Virus record (IMG/VR): IMGVR_UViG_3300044825_002834
Coordinates: 1-51,645 of that record
DNA from: a virus
DNA length: 51,645 bases
Direction: 5' to 3' (one strand)
In this document: in pieces, positions 6,638-12,965 of the stretch
Layout: each line of letters starts with the position of its first letter
Numbering within the stretch: the first letter of the stretch is position 1
Program-made: the position numbers and the translations under genes
The notes under the pieces: model-generated
The model's input: only the letters and a program-made list of their open reading frames with translations
The model's database searches: none
What the model was told of the DNA's origin: nothing

Positions 6638-6895
6638 TTAATCTGGCTTTTTTTTCCACGACAAGAGTTTGTTCAAATACTTTTTACGCCTTGAGCATCC
6701 GCATTCTTTGAGATTCAACCAAGATTTAAACTTTTCTTCTGTGATGCCAAACTTTGTTAGCACGTTTTCCACCAAGTCTCCCAAGCCAACCGTTTCGCCT
6801 GTTTCTAAAGAAATGTTTTGAGCTTCAAGGTCTTTGATGACCTCATCCATTTCTTTTTGAATTTTTAAGTTTTCTTGTTGCTCTTCTGGAGTCAT
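6638..6895 (-). CDS. Small conserved phage protein with CGC-RRK motif
   Basis: Encodes 85 aa. The N-terminal half is an acidic coiled-coil-like helix. The C-terminal part (KECGCSRRKKYLNKL) is a short Cys/Arg motif that I associate with many small uncharacterised phage proteins, possibly a metal-binding or nucleic-acid contact. The ATG at 6895 lies one base after the stop of the metalloprotease gene, so both are probably expressed together from the late-type motif. Confidence 0.7.
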   Translation of the reverse strand: MTPEEQQENLKIQKEMDEVIKDLEAQNISLETGETVGLGDLVENVLTKFGITEEKFKSWLNLKECGCSRRKKYLNKLLSWKKKPD

Positions 6896-6896
6896 G

Positions 6897-7370
6897 TTAA
6901 AGATTGTTAACAAAGAATTCGCGATAGTTTTTAACTTCGCGGCTGTTTAATTTCCTACTATCATTATAATCATGATACATGATAAAATCCACATTTTCTG
7001 CGTGTGGCAAAGCAAAAACATGACCAAATTCATGCAATGCGGATGATCTTAAATCATATCCAATGCCAAGCATTTTGCGCCAGCCACCAACATGCCATTT
7101 TTCGCGACTGTCAAAAGAGATTTCCCAACGGCGGGGGTTTCGGAAAGTGCGGCACTCTGCGATTCTGTTGGGGTTGAGTTTTTTATCTATTTTTTGATCA
7201 AAGCAGATGCGTATTTGAAGTTCGCCGTTTCCTTCTTTTAGCTCTACTAATCCTTTCATGCAGAAGTTCCACTCGTTTGTGGCACCGCGAATGGCAGAAA
7301 GAATTTGCTCATGGGATAGGTTCTTTGGCTTCCAGATTGGTAAATAAGTCCAGTGAACAATGTCGCTCAT
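6897..7370 (-). CDS. Matrixin-like zinc metalloprotease
   Basis: Encodes 157 aa from the ATG at 7370. Residues 113-123 read HEFGHVFALPH, the HExxHxxxxxH zinc site of metzincins, and a Met (IMYHDY) follows 8-10 residues later, as in their Met-turn. The domain is short and has no signal peptide. The start is chosen because the AGTGTA motif lies exactly 9 nt upstream, while the ATG at 7394 would place that motif inside the gene. Expression with virion genes suggests a structural-protein or lysis role, for example cleavage of peptidoglycan-linked or host proteins; the substrate is unknown. Confidence 0.75.
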   Translation of the reverse strand: MSDIVHWTYLPIWKPKNLSHEQILSAIRGATNEWNFCMKGLVELKEGNGELQIRICFDQKIDKKLNPNRIAECRTFRNPRRWEISFDSREKWHVGGWRKMLGIGYDLRSSALHEFGHVFALPHAENVDFIMYHDYNDSRKLNSREVKNYREFFVNNL

Positions 7371-7379
7371 GAATTTATT

Positions 7380-7385
7380 TACACT
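7380..7385 (-). promoter_or_regulatory. Candidate late promoter motif AGTGTA
   Basis: TAGTGTAA on the minus strand, with exactly 9 nt to the ATG at 7370. The same spacing occurs at 14796, 19650 and 29116. No sigma-70 -35 box is present. Confidence 0.6.
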
Positions 7386-7400
7386 AAATTTCAAGAAAGA

Positions 7401-7491
7401 TGGTGTCCTGCCCCGAAGTCGAATCGGGATACCCTTGCGGGGATACAGGAAATTTTAAATTTCCTGGCGATACCATTTAGCCTAGCAGGAC
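7401..7491 (-). tRNA. tRNA-Leu (anticodon UAA), CCA encoded
   Basis: The acceptor stem GTCCTGC pairs with GCAGGAC, followed by discriminator A and an encoded CCA. The anticodon stem GGAAA/TTTCC encloses TTTAAAA, giving anticodon UAA. The variable arm is long (CCCCGCAAGGGT region), as expected for class II tRNA-Leu. T-loop TTCGACT. It serves UUA codons, which are frequent in this AT-rich phage. Confidence 0.93.
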
Positions 7492-7549
7492 TTTTTTAAA
7501 GATCAAAAGTTTCTTAACTTCTAGCGGCGAACCGCCTTGTAATAACTCT

Positions 7550-7577
7550 ATTATGCCTTGGCTTTGGAGTTTGTCAA
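7550..7577 (-). promoter_or_regulatory. Promoter for tRNA-Leu
   Basis: TTGACA (7572-7577), 16 bp, CATAAT (7550-7555). Transcription would begin near 7543, about 50 nt before the tRNA, with no gene in between. The -35 overlaps the end of the 7574-7822 gene. Confidence 0.7.
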
Positions 7578-7822
7578 AGGTATTTTGACAAATGTTTATA
7601 GCATAAGAATTTATATCCCTCTGGAGTTGGTACTCCACCGCTAGTAGGGTGAACGCAGTCTTCATGGTCGCAAAGAGGCATGAATCCTTCTTCGCACTGC
7701 TTGCAATAAGGACAACCAAAGATTTCCGCTCCCTCGATGAAAGGATGAGGGGCGACTAGTTTTTCCGCTGGGAAATTAAATATAATTTTATCGCACGAAC
7801 GGCATTGGAATTTGTTCTTCAT
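7574..7822 (-). CDS. Zinc-ribbon-type hypothetical protein
   Basis: Encodes 82 aa with a CRSC knuckle at residues 7-10, a CPYCKQC cluster near 37-43, and further Cys/His downstream (CDHEDCVH, LCYKH), enough for two zinc sites. Divergent from the APS-kinase-like gene; a GATAAT box ends 5 nt before its ATG, but no good -35 is visible. Function unknown. Confidence 0.7.
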   Translation of the reverse strand: MKNKFQCRSCDKIIFNFPAEKLVAPHPFIEGAEIFGCPYCKQCEEGFMPLCDHEDCVHPTSGGVPTPEGYKFLCYKHLSKYL

Positions 7823-7837
7823 AGTGTATTATCTTTT

Positions 7838-7845
7838 GAAAGGAG
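7838..7845 (+). promoter_or_regulatory. Shine-Dalgarno site of the APS-kinase-like gene
   Basis: GAAAGGAG, 5 nt before the ATG at 7851. It is one of few clear ribosome binding sites in the window and selects 7851 over the upstream in-frame ATG at 7812. A TATTAT box at 7826-7831 with TTGGAA 15 bp upstream may be its promoter. Confidence 0.7.
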
Positions 7846-7850
7846 TTTTT

Positions 7851-8273
7851 ATGATTATTCTCGTCACTGGTAAAAGCGGAGCAGGCAAAACATATTTCTG
7901 CAAGAGATTCTTGGAGCAGTGTTACGCTGCGCATTTTAATAACGATTATATTCGTAACCTCACTAAAAATCAAGACTTCTCAATGGAAGGCCGCATTCTT
8001 GCGGCAAAAAACATGAGAAAAGCTATTGATGAAAGCGATGCTAGAGTGAAACTGGTTGACATGATTTGCCCAACAAAAGAATTGCGCGAAATTATTTCTC
8101 CAGACACAATTGTTTACATCAAAACAGACTGCCCGTCAAAATATAGCGACACTGACTCCTTGTATCAAGAGCCATCAATTGAAGAAGCAAAATACTTCTT
8201 TAGCTGCTATACTCGTAAGACTGATCAGCTTGTTGATCGTGTTGTGTATTGGCTTCAAAAGGGCCATCACTAA
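7851..8273 (+). CDS. APS-kinase-like P-loop kinase
   Basis: Encodes 140 aa. Residues 5-13 form a Walker A loop (GKSGAGKT). The following NNDYIRNL and DFSMEGR match the substrate-loop layout of adenylylsulfate kinases (D-x2-R ... F-x3-R), and DTDSLYQEP resembles their lid. True APS kinases make PAPS, the sulfate donor for sulfotransferases, two of which are encoded in this window. Phage members of this family are often shorter and of unproven substrate, so a nucleotide or other small-molecule kinase is the main alternative. It is an isolated plus-strand gene with its own ribosome site. Confidence 0.75.
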   Translation: MIILVTGKSGAGKTYFCKRFLEQCYAAHFNNDYIRNLTKNQDFSMEGRILAAKNMRKAIDESDARVKLVDMICPTKELREIISPDTIVYIKTDCPSKYSDTDSLYQEPSIEEAKYFFSCYTRKTDQLVDRVVYWLQKGHH

Positions 8274-8349
8274 GCTCTTCTGCGCCTTCGATTTCCCAAG
8301 GTTGAACGGAAAGGATTTCGTATTCGGTATTTTGAAGGTTGCTGTTCAT
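8200..8349 (-). CDS. Small protein antisense to the kinase 3' end
   Basis: Encodes 49 aa; the first 30 residues (NTEYEILSVQPWEIEGAEEL) look like genuine protein. The last 25 codons lie antisense to the end of the kinase gene (overlap 8200-8273). It is the last gene of a minus-strand series (ATG 10 nt after the stop of the 8360-8512 gene). A convergent overlap of 74 bp is unusual but possible in a packed phage genome; the true end could be selected by only one of the two genes. Confidence 0.5.
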   Translation of the reverse strand: MNSNLQNTEYEILSVQPWEIEGAEELSDGPFEANTQHDQQADQSYEYSS

Positions 8350-8359
8350 AATTGAATTT

Positions 8360-8512
8360 TTAAGCATTTTCTAAGATTTCGTCTTGAAGGTTTTTGTCTG
8401 CCAAAATTTCCACAGCAAAAGCTTTCATGAGAGTGGCGATGTCATCCAATTCTTCACTGGTGTAGCCCCATGTTTGTTGCAGTTCGGTGAGGTGTTTTTC
8501 TAGGGTTTTCAT
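8360..8512 (-). CDS. Small helical phage protein (50 aa)
   Basis: Encodes 50 aa, largely helical and acidic (LEKHLTELQQTWGYTSEELD ...). Its ATG overlaps a TGA in the upstream frame (CAATGA), a typical coupling signal. No family recognised. Confidence 0.65.
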   Translation of the reverse strand: MKTLEKHLTELQQTWGYTSEELDDIATLMKAFAVEILADKNLQDEILENA

Positions 8513-8655
8513 TGTTTTAAAAATTCAGGATTCTCGAAAATGCTGTTATTGATTTTTATTTCTGCGCCGTATTGGAGTAAAAATTGAATAGACCACTCGA
8601 TTTTATCAAGTACTCTTTGTCCTGCTGGATGCGATTGTATTCCAAAATCTAAATT
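8509..8655 (-). pseudogene. Protein-like frame directly after an in-frame stop
   Basis: A 48-codon frame with clear coding character (GQRVLDKIEWSIQFLLQYG ... NPEFLKQ) begins right after the TAA (8656-8658) of the upstream gene, in the same frame, and has no ATG, GTG or TTG of its own. It ends in TGA overlapping the next ATG. It may be the tail of a formerly longer protein, a readthrough extension, or a gene that lost its start. Confidence 0.45.
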
Positions 8656-9012
8656 TTAGTTCTCGCATACTATTTTTAATTGATGTAATTTTAATTCTTT
8701 TTCAACGAGCTTGTATGTTTCTAGCGTTTTAAAAATTGGATAACCATCATCGTCAGTTTCTCCCGACTCTTCCTCATCGTGCTCTCTTGTGCTAATGTGG
8801 AAAATACCAAGACCATATTTAATAGTTTGATTGTCTTCTTTATACAACAAACGCCATGGAGAACAGCCGTTATAGACCACGATAACATCTTTCTCTAAAC
8901 GCACCCTGCTAATATCGAAATAATAGTCTCCATATTGGAGTGCTGTGGCGGTAAATAAAAATGCGATAAAATTATCCCATTCTATGTCCTTCTCAATTAT
9001 TTTGTGACTCAT
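8656..9012 (-). CDS. Hypothetical phage protein
   Basis: Encodes 118 aa, with an N-terminal helix, strands around residues 28-75 and an acidic loop (EHDEEESGETDDDG). It ends in TAA and is followed in frame by 48 more protein-like codons. Overlaps the upstream gene by 4 nt. Unknown function. Confidence 0.65.
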   Translation of the reverse strand: MSHKIIEKDIEWDNFIAFLFTATALQYGDYYFDISRVRLEKDVIVVYNGCSPWRLLYKEDNQTIKYGLGIFHISTREHDEEESGETDDDGYPIFKTLETYKLVEKELKLHQLKIVCEN

Positions 9013-9269
9013 GCTTTTAATCTATACTCGATTTCAATTTCTACAAGCTCAAATTCATGAAAGTTTAGTGCAGCATATCGCTCACCATTCATGGTACTGC
9101 GCAGCAAGTCTTCTTCAATGATGTTGCGAGCATTGTAAAGCATACCTTCTGGTGAAAATTCATCAACAAGATGCATATATACATCCCAATTACTGATGAA
9201 TGTTTCTAATACAACCCACTTGCCCGTTGGCTTGTGACGGTATGCGAATTTTGTTTCAGTGTGAATCAT
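9009..9269 (-). CDS. Hypothetical phage protein
   Basis: Encodes 86 aa beginning with strands rich in Lys/Trp (YRHKPTGKWVVLETF) and ending in an acidic strand. ATGA overlaps at both ends place it in the middle of a coupled cassette driven from 9508-9535. No family recognised. Confidence 0.65.
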   Translation of the reverse strand: MIHTETKFAYRHKPTGKWVVLETFISNWDVYMHLVDEFSPEGMLYNARNIIEEDLLRSTMNGERYAALNFHEFELVEIEIEYRLKA

Positions 9270-9496
9270 ACTTTTGTTATAAAGAATCTCCTTTGACAGC
9301 TTGGTTGATTGTATCCTTCTACATGATCAGGGAAATAAATTTCATCCTCGTATAGATCAATTGTTTTTTCGTATCCATCAAGCCTGATTCGATGCATTTT
9401 GTATTTTCCAACGAACCATGATTTGATTGTTTCTCCAGTATGACCGAAGAAAAATTTTGGGGTAGAAATAATATCAACTGCGATAGCGACTCTCAT
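9266..9496 (-). CDS. Hypothetical phage protein
   Basis: Encodes 76 aa, strand-rich, with an aromatic and charged body. First gene of the cassette 9496-8200. The -10 box ends 11 nt before the ATG, giving a leader of only a few bases. No ribosome binding site. Function unknown. Confidence 0.65.
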   Translation of the reverse strand: MRVAIAVDIISTPKFFFGHTGETIKSWFVGKYKMHRIRLDGYEKTIDLYEDEIYFPDHVEGYNQPSCQRRFFITKV

Positions 9497-9507
9497 ATTA
9501 TGACTTT

Positions 9508-9535
9508 ACTGTAGAGAGATTTCTTTGCTTGTCAA
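9508..9535 (-). promoter_or_regulatory. Near-leaderless sigma-70-type promoter
   Basis: TTGACA (9530-9535), 16 bp, TACAGT (9508-9513), then 11 nt to the ATG at 9496. The -35 overlaps the stop of the 9532-9840 gene. Confidence 0.8.
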
Positions 9536-9840
9536 ATGGTTTTTTGCTTGGAAAGTTCCTGCATTTTTACCTCAATAAATGCTTTCATGAGCTTGTTTAG
9601 CTCTTCGCTGTCACCACCATATTCTGCGCCCAACACTGTGAGCAAGTTGCTTTTGAACGATGACTCTGCGAGAGAATGCACCCATTTCTCAACATCTTTT
9701 ACGTTGATGGGATGCACAATCTGCACTTTGTTCATTTGATTGATGGGGCTTTCGTTCCAAAAACACCAAATAAAAAGTGTAACAAATGCGGTGCCAATCA
9801 TGGTGATTAAGATGCTGGATTGAGTTTTTGATTCGTTCAT
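9532..9840 (-). CDS. Small membrane-anchored protein
   Basis: Encodes 102 aa. A single hydrophobic segment at residues 9-28 (ILITMIGTAFVTLFIWCFW) follows a short polar N-terminus, then a mostly helical soluble domain. Possibly inner-membrane with the domain outside. It lies next to the endolysin, so a lysis-accessory (spanin-like) role is conceivable, but the promoter is of the early type. Start fixed by the -10 box 5 nt upstream. Confidence 0.65.
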   Translation of the reverse strand: MNESKTQSSILITMIGTAFVTLFIWCFWNESPINQMNKVQIVHPINVKDVEKWVHSLAESSFKSNLLTVLGAEYGGDSEELNKLMKAFIEVKMQELSKQKTI

Positions 9841-9845
9841 TCCAA

Positions 9846-9873
9846 ACTATAGAACGAAAATCTAACTTGTCAA
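9846..9873 (-). promoter_or_regulatory. Leaderless sigma-70-type promoter
   Basis: TTGACA (9868-9873), 16 bp, TATAGT (9846-9851), then 5 nt to the ATG at 9840. The -35 overlaps the end of the amidase gene. Confidence 0.85.
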
Positions 9874-10622
9874 CAACTTTTTTGAATTGAATCAAGCTCT
9901 GCAAGCGAAATCATTGTAGCTCCTGCGGTTTTGTCATAGTAGGCTGTTTCGAGCCATTTTTCGCGCCAAAAGATTTTGCCGCTGACTGATTTTAAACCTT
10001 TTTTAATGTCTTCGTCCGAATATCCTTTGAGTTTTAGAATCGGCGCAAGAGGCGCAAAACTTGGTGCTAGTGTTGGCGGAGGACTGTTTGTGTATTTAAA
10101 ATCTTTGATCAAGTCAATCACCCAAGGCTTCTGAACCTTTGTGCCAGGGCATGTTTTGGTTGTGCGTGGGTCGTCACGATGAAACAATACAGTTTTATCA
10201 TTCACTGGCAGTTTGAGCCAATCTAACAGCATTTTTGTTGCGGCTGCTGCTGTTTTCCAGCACTCGAAACCTCTACCTTTCTTGGGGTCTTCGTTGTCGT
10301 AGTCTCCAAGCACTTCAATGCCCAAAGCGGTGCGATTAAAGCTAGAAGCATGAACGCCAGTTTCAGTTAATGGAGTCATGCCCCAAACTTGATCGTCATC
10401 AATGAATAAATGTGGTGCGCTGCGCCAACCTAATTGATTGGAATAGTAGTCTTTGAGGTTTTCCAAGTGTTTTGCTAGGAAACCATCTGGCCTTTGATTC
10501 AGGGAAGGCGCGGCTGTATGATGGAGGCAAACAGATTTAGCCCAAGTTGGAGCTTTAATTCCATTTAAATATTGAGCGAAACCGCTCACGGTCCAAACTT
10601 TTCCAGTGTTGCTAAAAGACAT
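9870..10622 (-). CDS. N-acetylmuramoyl-L-alanine amidase (endolysin)
   Basis: Encodes 250 aa. Residues about 27-165 form an amidase_2/PGRP domain: LHHTAAP places the zinc ligand His34 or His35, with FHRDD (His148) and TCPG (Cys158) as the other zinc ligands. It would cut the bond between muramic acid and the stem peptide. A Pro-rich linker (SPPPTLAPSFAPLAP) leads to a C-terminal 55-residue domain with a short GYSDEDIKKGLK helix, perhaps wall-binding. No signal peptide, so a holin or similar is needed; a holin candidate is at 28927. No clear promoter precedes its ATG. Confidence 0.9.
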   Translation of the reverse strand: MSFSNTGKVWTVSGFAQYLNGIKAPTWAKSVCLHHTAAPSLNQRPDGFLAKHLENLKDYYSNQLGWRSAPHLFIDDDQVWGMTPLTETGVHASSFNRTALGIEVLGDYDNEDPKKGRGFECWKTAAAATKMLLDWLKLPVNDKTVLFHRDDPRTTKTCPGTKVQKPWVIDLIKDFKYTNSPPPTLAPSFAPLAPILKLKGYSDEDIKKGLKSVSGKIFWREKWLETAYYDKTAGATMISLAELDSIQKSC

Positions 10623-10625
10623 ATA

Positions 10626-10883
10626 CTAATAGTAACAAATTGGATGATATTTTAAACCCTTGTAATCCTCTTGCCGCACAATGCTCTCGCGGGAGCGACC
10701 CGCATCCACTTCGGTAAGAGCATTGTTACTTTCCGTCATTTGGGTGACACCCTCTTTTGCAAGAGGCAGTTCCATCGGGATTTCGCTTGTGGCAGCGCGG
10801 CAATTTGTTAGTTGTGAGTATTGATTCACGGGGAATTTCGGCCCTCTCTTTTGGATACTTGCCACCCTTGTAACTAACTCGGA
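10626..10883 (-). ncRNA. GC-richer hairpin-rich intergenic region
   Basis: Base composition is richer in GC than the flanks and several perfect stems can form: ACAATGCTCT (10678-10687) with AGAGCATTGT (10717-10726), enclosing GCGGG (10689-10693) with CCCGC (10699-10703); GGGTG-A-CACCC (10742-10752); CCTCTT-TTGC-AAGAGG (10751-10766); CGCT (10784-10787) with AGCG (10794-10797). A 79-codon minus frame crosses it but has no recognisable character. A structured RNA between the 10884 gene and the endolysin is my preferred reading. Confidence 0.35.
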
Positions 10884-11231
10884 TTACCTGCGTTCCGATT
10901 TGGAAGGTTCATTAGCAGGTGAGTTATTCCCTTCCAAAATTGCTTGAACTTTGCGGCGAACGCGCAGTTCTGTATTGCTTTCCCAATATTCTGTAAAATA
11001 AAGCATTTGTTCAATCAACAAATCTTGCAGTCCTTTTTCTGCTTCTTTATAAGTGGGAAAAGTTTTTTCATAATCGCCAATCAAGTAACCGCGATGATGC
11101 AGTCGCCATTCTGATTTTTCGTAAGTTGAAAAGTTTTTTTCGATGTAGAAGTGACAGTCGCGATCCTTGTGATGATCGCCGCCAATTAATTCATACCATA
11201 GTTCAAGAAGTTGTTCGGTGAGTGCTTGCAT
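10884..11231 (-). CDS. Hypothetical phage protein
   Basis: Encodes 115 aa, helical at both ends, with His-rich patch (GGDHHKDRDCHFYIEK) and strands around 43-60. No recognised family. The start at 11231 lies 9 nt after a perfect -10 box. The next gene downstream is the endolysin, 260 bases away across the structured region. Confidence 0.65.
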   Translation of the reverse strand: MQALTEQLLELWYELIGGDHHKDRDCHFYIEKNFSTYEKSEWRLHHRGYLIGDYEKTFPTYKEAEKGLQDLLIEQMLYFTEYWESNTELRVRRKVQAILEGNNSPANEPSKSERR

Positions 11232-11240
11232 GGGTAGCTA

Positions 11241-11268
11241 ATTATAATATGAAAAATGAGCTTGTCAA
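11241..11268 (-). promoter_or_regulatory. Leaderless sigma-70-type promoter
   Basis: TTGACA (11263-11268), 16 bp, TATAAT (11241-11246), then 9 nt to the ATG at 11231. It overlaps the divergent late-type motif at 11268-11273, so the two promoters cannot be used at the same time. Confidence 0.85.
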
Positions 11269-11277
11269 GTGTATAAT
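11268..11277 (+). promoter_or_regulatory. Candidate late promoter (AGTGTA) with TATAAT overlap
   Basis: AAGTGTATAAT: AGTGTA at 11268-11273, 10 nt before the ATG at 11284. A TATAAT at 11272-11277 overlaps it, but no -35 box stands upstream. Shares bases with the divergent early -35. Confidence 0.55.
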
Positions 11278-11283
11278 TCATAT

Positions 11284-11685
11284 ATGAATGTTGAAGTTGA
11301 TTTTTCCGAAAAAATCGTCGCCTCTGGTCGCGCCTCTCTGATTACAAAATTGATTTACCTGCAAAATCAATTCAAAATTTTTCATTGGCAAACCTTTTCT
11401 TATGCAAATCATCAAGCTTTTGGTCATCTTTATGATGAATTAAGCGAAAAAATTGATGAGTTTGTGGAAACCTATCAAGGAATCTATGAGCGTCTTGACT
11501 TTAGCGGCGAAATGATTGCGTTCTCTAATCTGCGCGAAACAAATTTTGCAATGATTCTTTCAGAACAAGCAACAACTTTAAAAAGCTACGATGAAGTTTT
11601 CGCTGGACACACTGATTTGCTCAACCTTCGCGATGAAATGCTCGCAGTCTTGCACAAGACATCTTACTTGCTCACGCTAGTTTAA
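11284..11685 (+). CDS. DUF5856-like (ferritin-like/Dps-like) protein
   Basis: Encodes 133 aa, four predicted helices. The segment LQNQFKIFHWQT ... HQAFGHLYDELSEKIDEFVE resembles the helix bundle of Dps/ferritin-like proteins, with His/Glu/Asp residues in ferroxidase-like positions. I recall this as the DUF5856 group found in large phages and viruses. Iron or DNA binding is inferred. The ATG at 11284 is preferred to the GTG at 11269 because the AGTGTA motif and TATAAT sit directly before it. It ends at a bidirectional terminator. Confidence 0.75.
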   Translation: MNVEVDFSEKIVASGRASLITKLIYLQNQFKIFHWQTFSYANHQAFGHLYDELSEKIDEFVETYQGIYERLDFSGEMIAFSNLRETNFAMILSEQATTLKSYDEVFAGHTDLLNLRDEMLAVLHKTSYLLTLV

Positions 11686-11692
11686 AACCAAT

Positions 11693-11723
11693 AAAAAAGG
11701 GCGGCTTTTCAGCCGCCCTTTTT
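11693..11723. terminator. Bidirectional rho-independent terminator
   Basis: GGGCGGCT - TTTC - AGCCGCCC perfect stem, with A6 before and T5 after. Serves the DUF5856 gene on the plus strand and the DUF1501 gene on the minus strand. Confidence 0.95.
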
Positions 11724-11725
11724 GT

Positions 11726-12961
11726 TTACGCCAACAGTGATGGAATTGGCTTGCCTTTATCAGCGATTTTGAATGGTCGCCCTTCTGGAGAAATTAACAC
11801 TTGTTCAGTTTGTAATCCAGCAGCAGCAGCAATGGTAGCATTGAAATCTTGCGGAGAAACAATGCCATCCAAAACTTTCATGCCTTTGTCATCGCTCTTG
11901 CCATAAACTTGACCGCCTTTGATGCCAGCACCAATGAGAGCACTAGAGAATGCGCCAGGATGATGATCGCGCCCATCGTTCACGTTGATGATTGGCGTGC
12001 GTCCAAAGTCAGTAGTCACAACAATGAGAGTTTTCTTTAACAAGCCAGAAGCTTGCAAGTCTTCAATGAGAGCAGTTAAAGCTGTGTCAAGAATTGCTAA
12101 TTTATCTTCTAGTGCATCAAAGTTGTTAACGTGAGTGTCCCAACCACCATCTGACACTTCAATAAATTTGCAACCACCTTGCTCAATGAGTCTCTTGGCA
12201 AGGCAAACACCTTGGCCAAAACGATTGTTGCCATATTTTTCTCTCTTGTCTGCGGACTCTTTTGTGAGGTCAAAAATATCAAGCTCGGATGAGTTGAGCA
12301 AACGAACAGTTTGATCGTAGAATTCTGTGTAGCTCTTTTCAGAAGGATTTGCGCCCTTCATTGCATCGCGTTCAATTTGCTTGAGAACTTCAATGCGTTT
12401 GCTGAATTCTTCTTTGTTTCTAATCTTTGCGTTCTCCAAGCCGCGAAGAGGGTCTTGAATTGGAATAGGAGAATATTTCTTTGCCATCCAACCAGCGCCA
12501 GGATGGTCTGCTGGACCACTAATCAAAACATTTTGAGGGATGCTGATTTTTTCTCCCTTGTCTTGCATCTTGCACATCCATGCGCCCATGTTTGGATGAA
12601 TGATTGTGCCGATCTTCTTGTAGCTTGTGCGTTGAAGATACTGAGCTTGCTCATGTGCGCCAGTATTGACCATCATGCTGCGAATCACTGCCATCTTGTC
12701 GCCGTGTTTGGCGAGTTTTGGCAAGTGTTCGCTGATAGCATAATCAGCGTTTGTGTTGATAGAATTGAATTTGCCTTTTACTTCTGCGTCTTTCTTGGGG
12801 TCAAAAGTATCAAGATGGCTCATGCCACCATTCATAAACAAGTAAATAATGTGTTCTGCTTTGTTGGCAGACTGTGCAGCGTGAATTTCTGGTAGCACAG
12901 AAACGCCCAAGCCTGCACTGGCTAGACGAAGAACGAAGTCGCGACGATTGATAGAGTTCAT
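11726..12961 (-). CDS. DUF1501 family protein (alkaline phosphatase superfamily-like), Tat-type signal
   Basis: Encodes 411 aa. The N-terminus MNSINRRDFVLRLASAG is a twin-arginine-type signal. Residues 42-55 (FMNGGMSHLDTFDP) and the C-terminal GGWDTH, TDFGRTP and DGRDHHP are the characteristic DUF1501 motifs, positioned like metal ligands of the alkaline-phosphatase/sulfatase superfamily. In PVC bacteria DUF1501 genes are paired with DUF1549/DUF1553 genes, exactly as here, with a role not established. It starts 4 nt after the stop of that gene. An exported esterase, phosphatase or sulfatase acting on the host envelope is inferred. The TTG/ATG candidates upstream of 12961 lie inside the preceding gene. 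Confidence 0.92.
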   Translation of the reverse strand: MNSINRRDFVLRLASAGLGVSVLPEIHAAQSANKAEHIIYLFMNGGMSHLDTFDPKKDAEVKGKFNSINTNADYAISEHLPKLAKHGDKMAVIRSMMVNTGAHEQAQYLQRTSYKKIGTIIHPNMGAWMCKMQDKGEKISIPQNVLISGPADHPGAGWMAKKYSPIPIQDPLRGLENAKIRNKEEFSKRIEVLKQIERDAMKGANPSEKSYTEFYDQTVRLLNSSELDIFDLTKESADKREKYGNNRFGQGVCLAKRLIEQGGCKFIEVSDGGWDTHVNNFDALEDKLAILDTALTALIEDLQASGLLKKTLIVVTTDFGRTPIINVNDGRDHHPGAFSSALIGAGIKGGQVYGKSDDKGMKVLDGIVSPQDFNATIAAAAGLQTEQVLISPEGRPFKIADKGKPIPSLLA

Positions 12962-12965
12962 AAGA

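Noticed and set aside
7477-7719. Minus-strand frame crossing tRNA-Leu
   Set aside because: Runs through the tRNA and the zinc-ribbon gene; no promoter geometry for its start.
10626-10865. 79-codon frame before the endolysin
   Set aside because: Unusual composition, no start context, and many perfect hairpins; treated as a structured region.
12311-12895. Large plus-strand frame antisense to DUF1501
   Set aside because: Shadow of the well-supported DUF1501 gene; Cys-rich and unlike a real protein.
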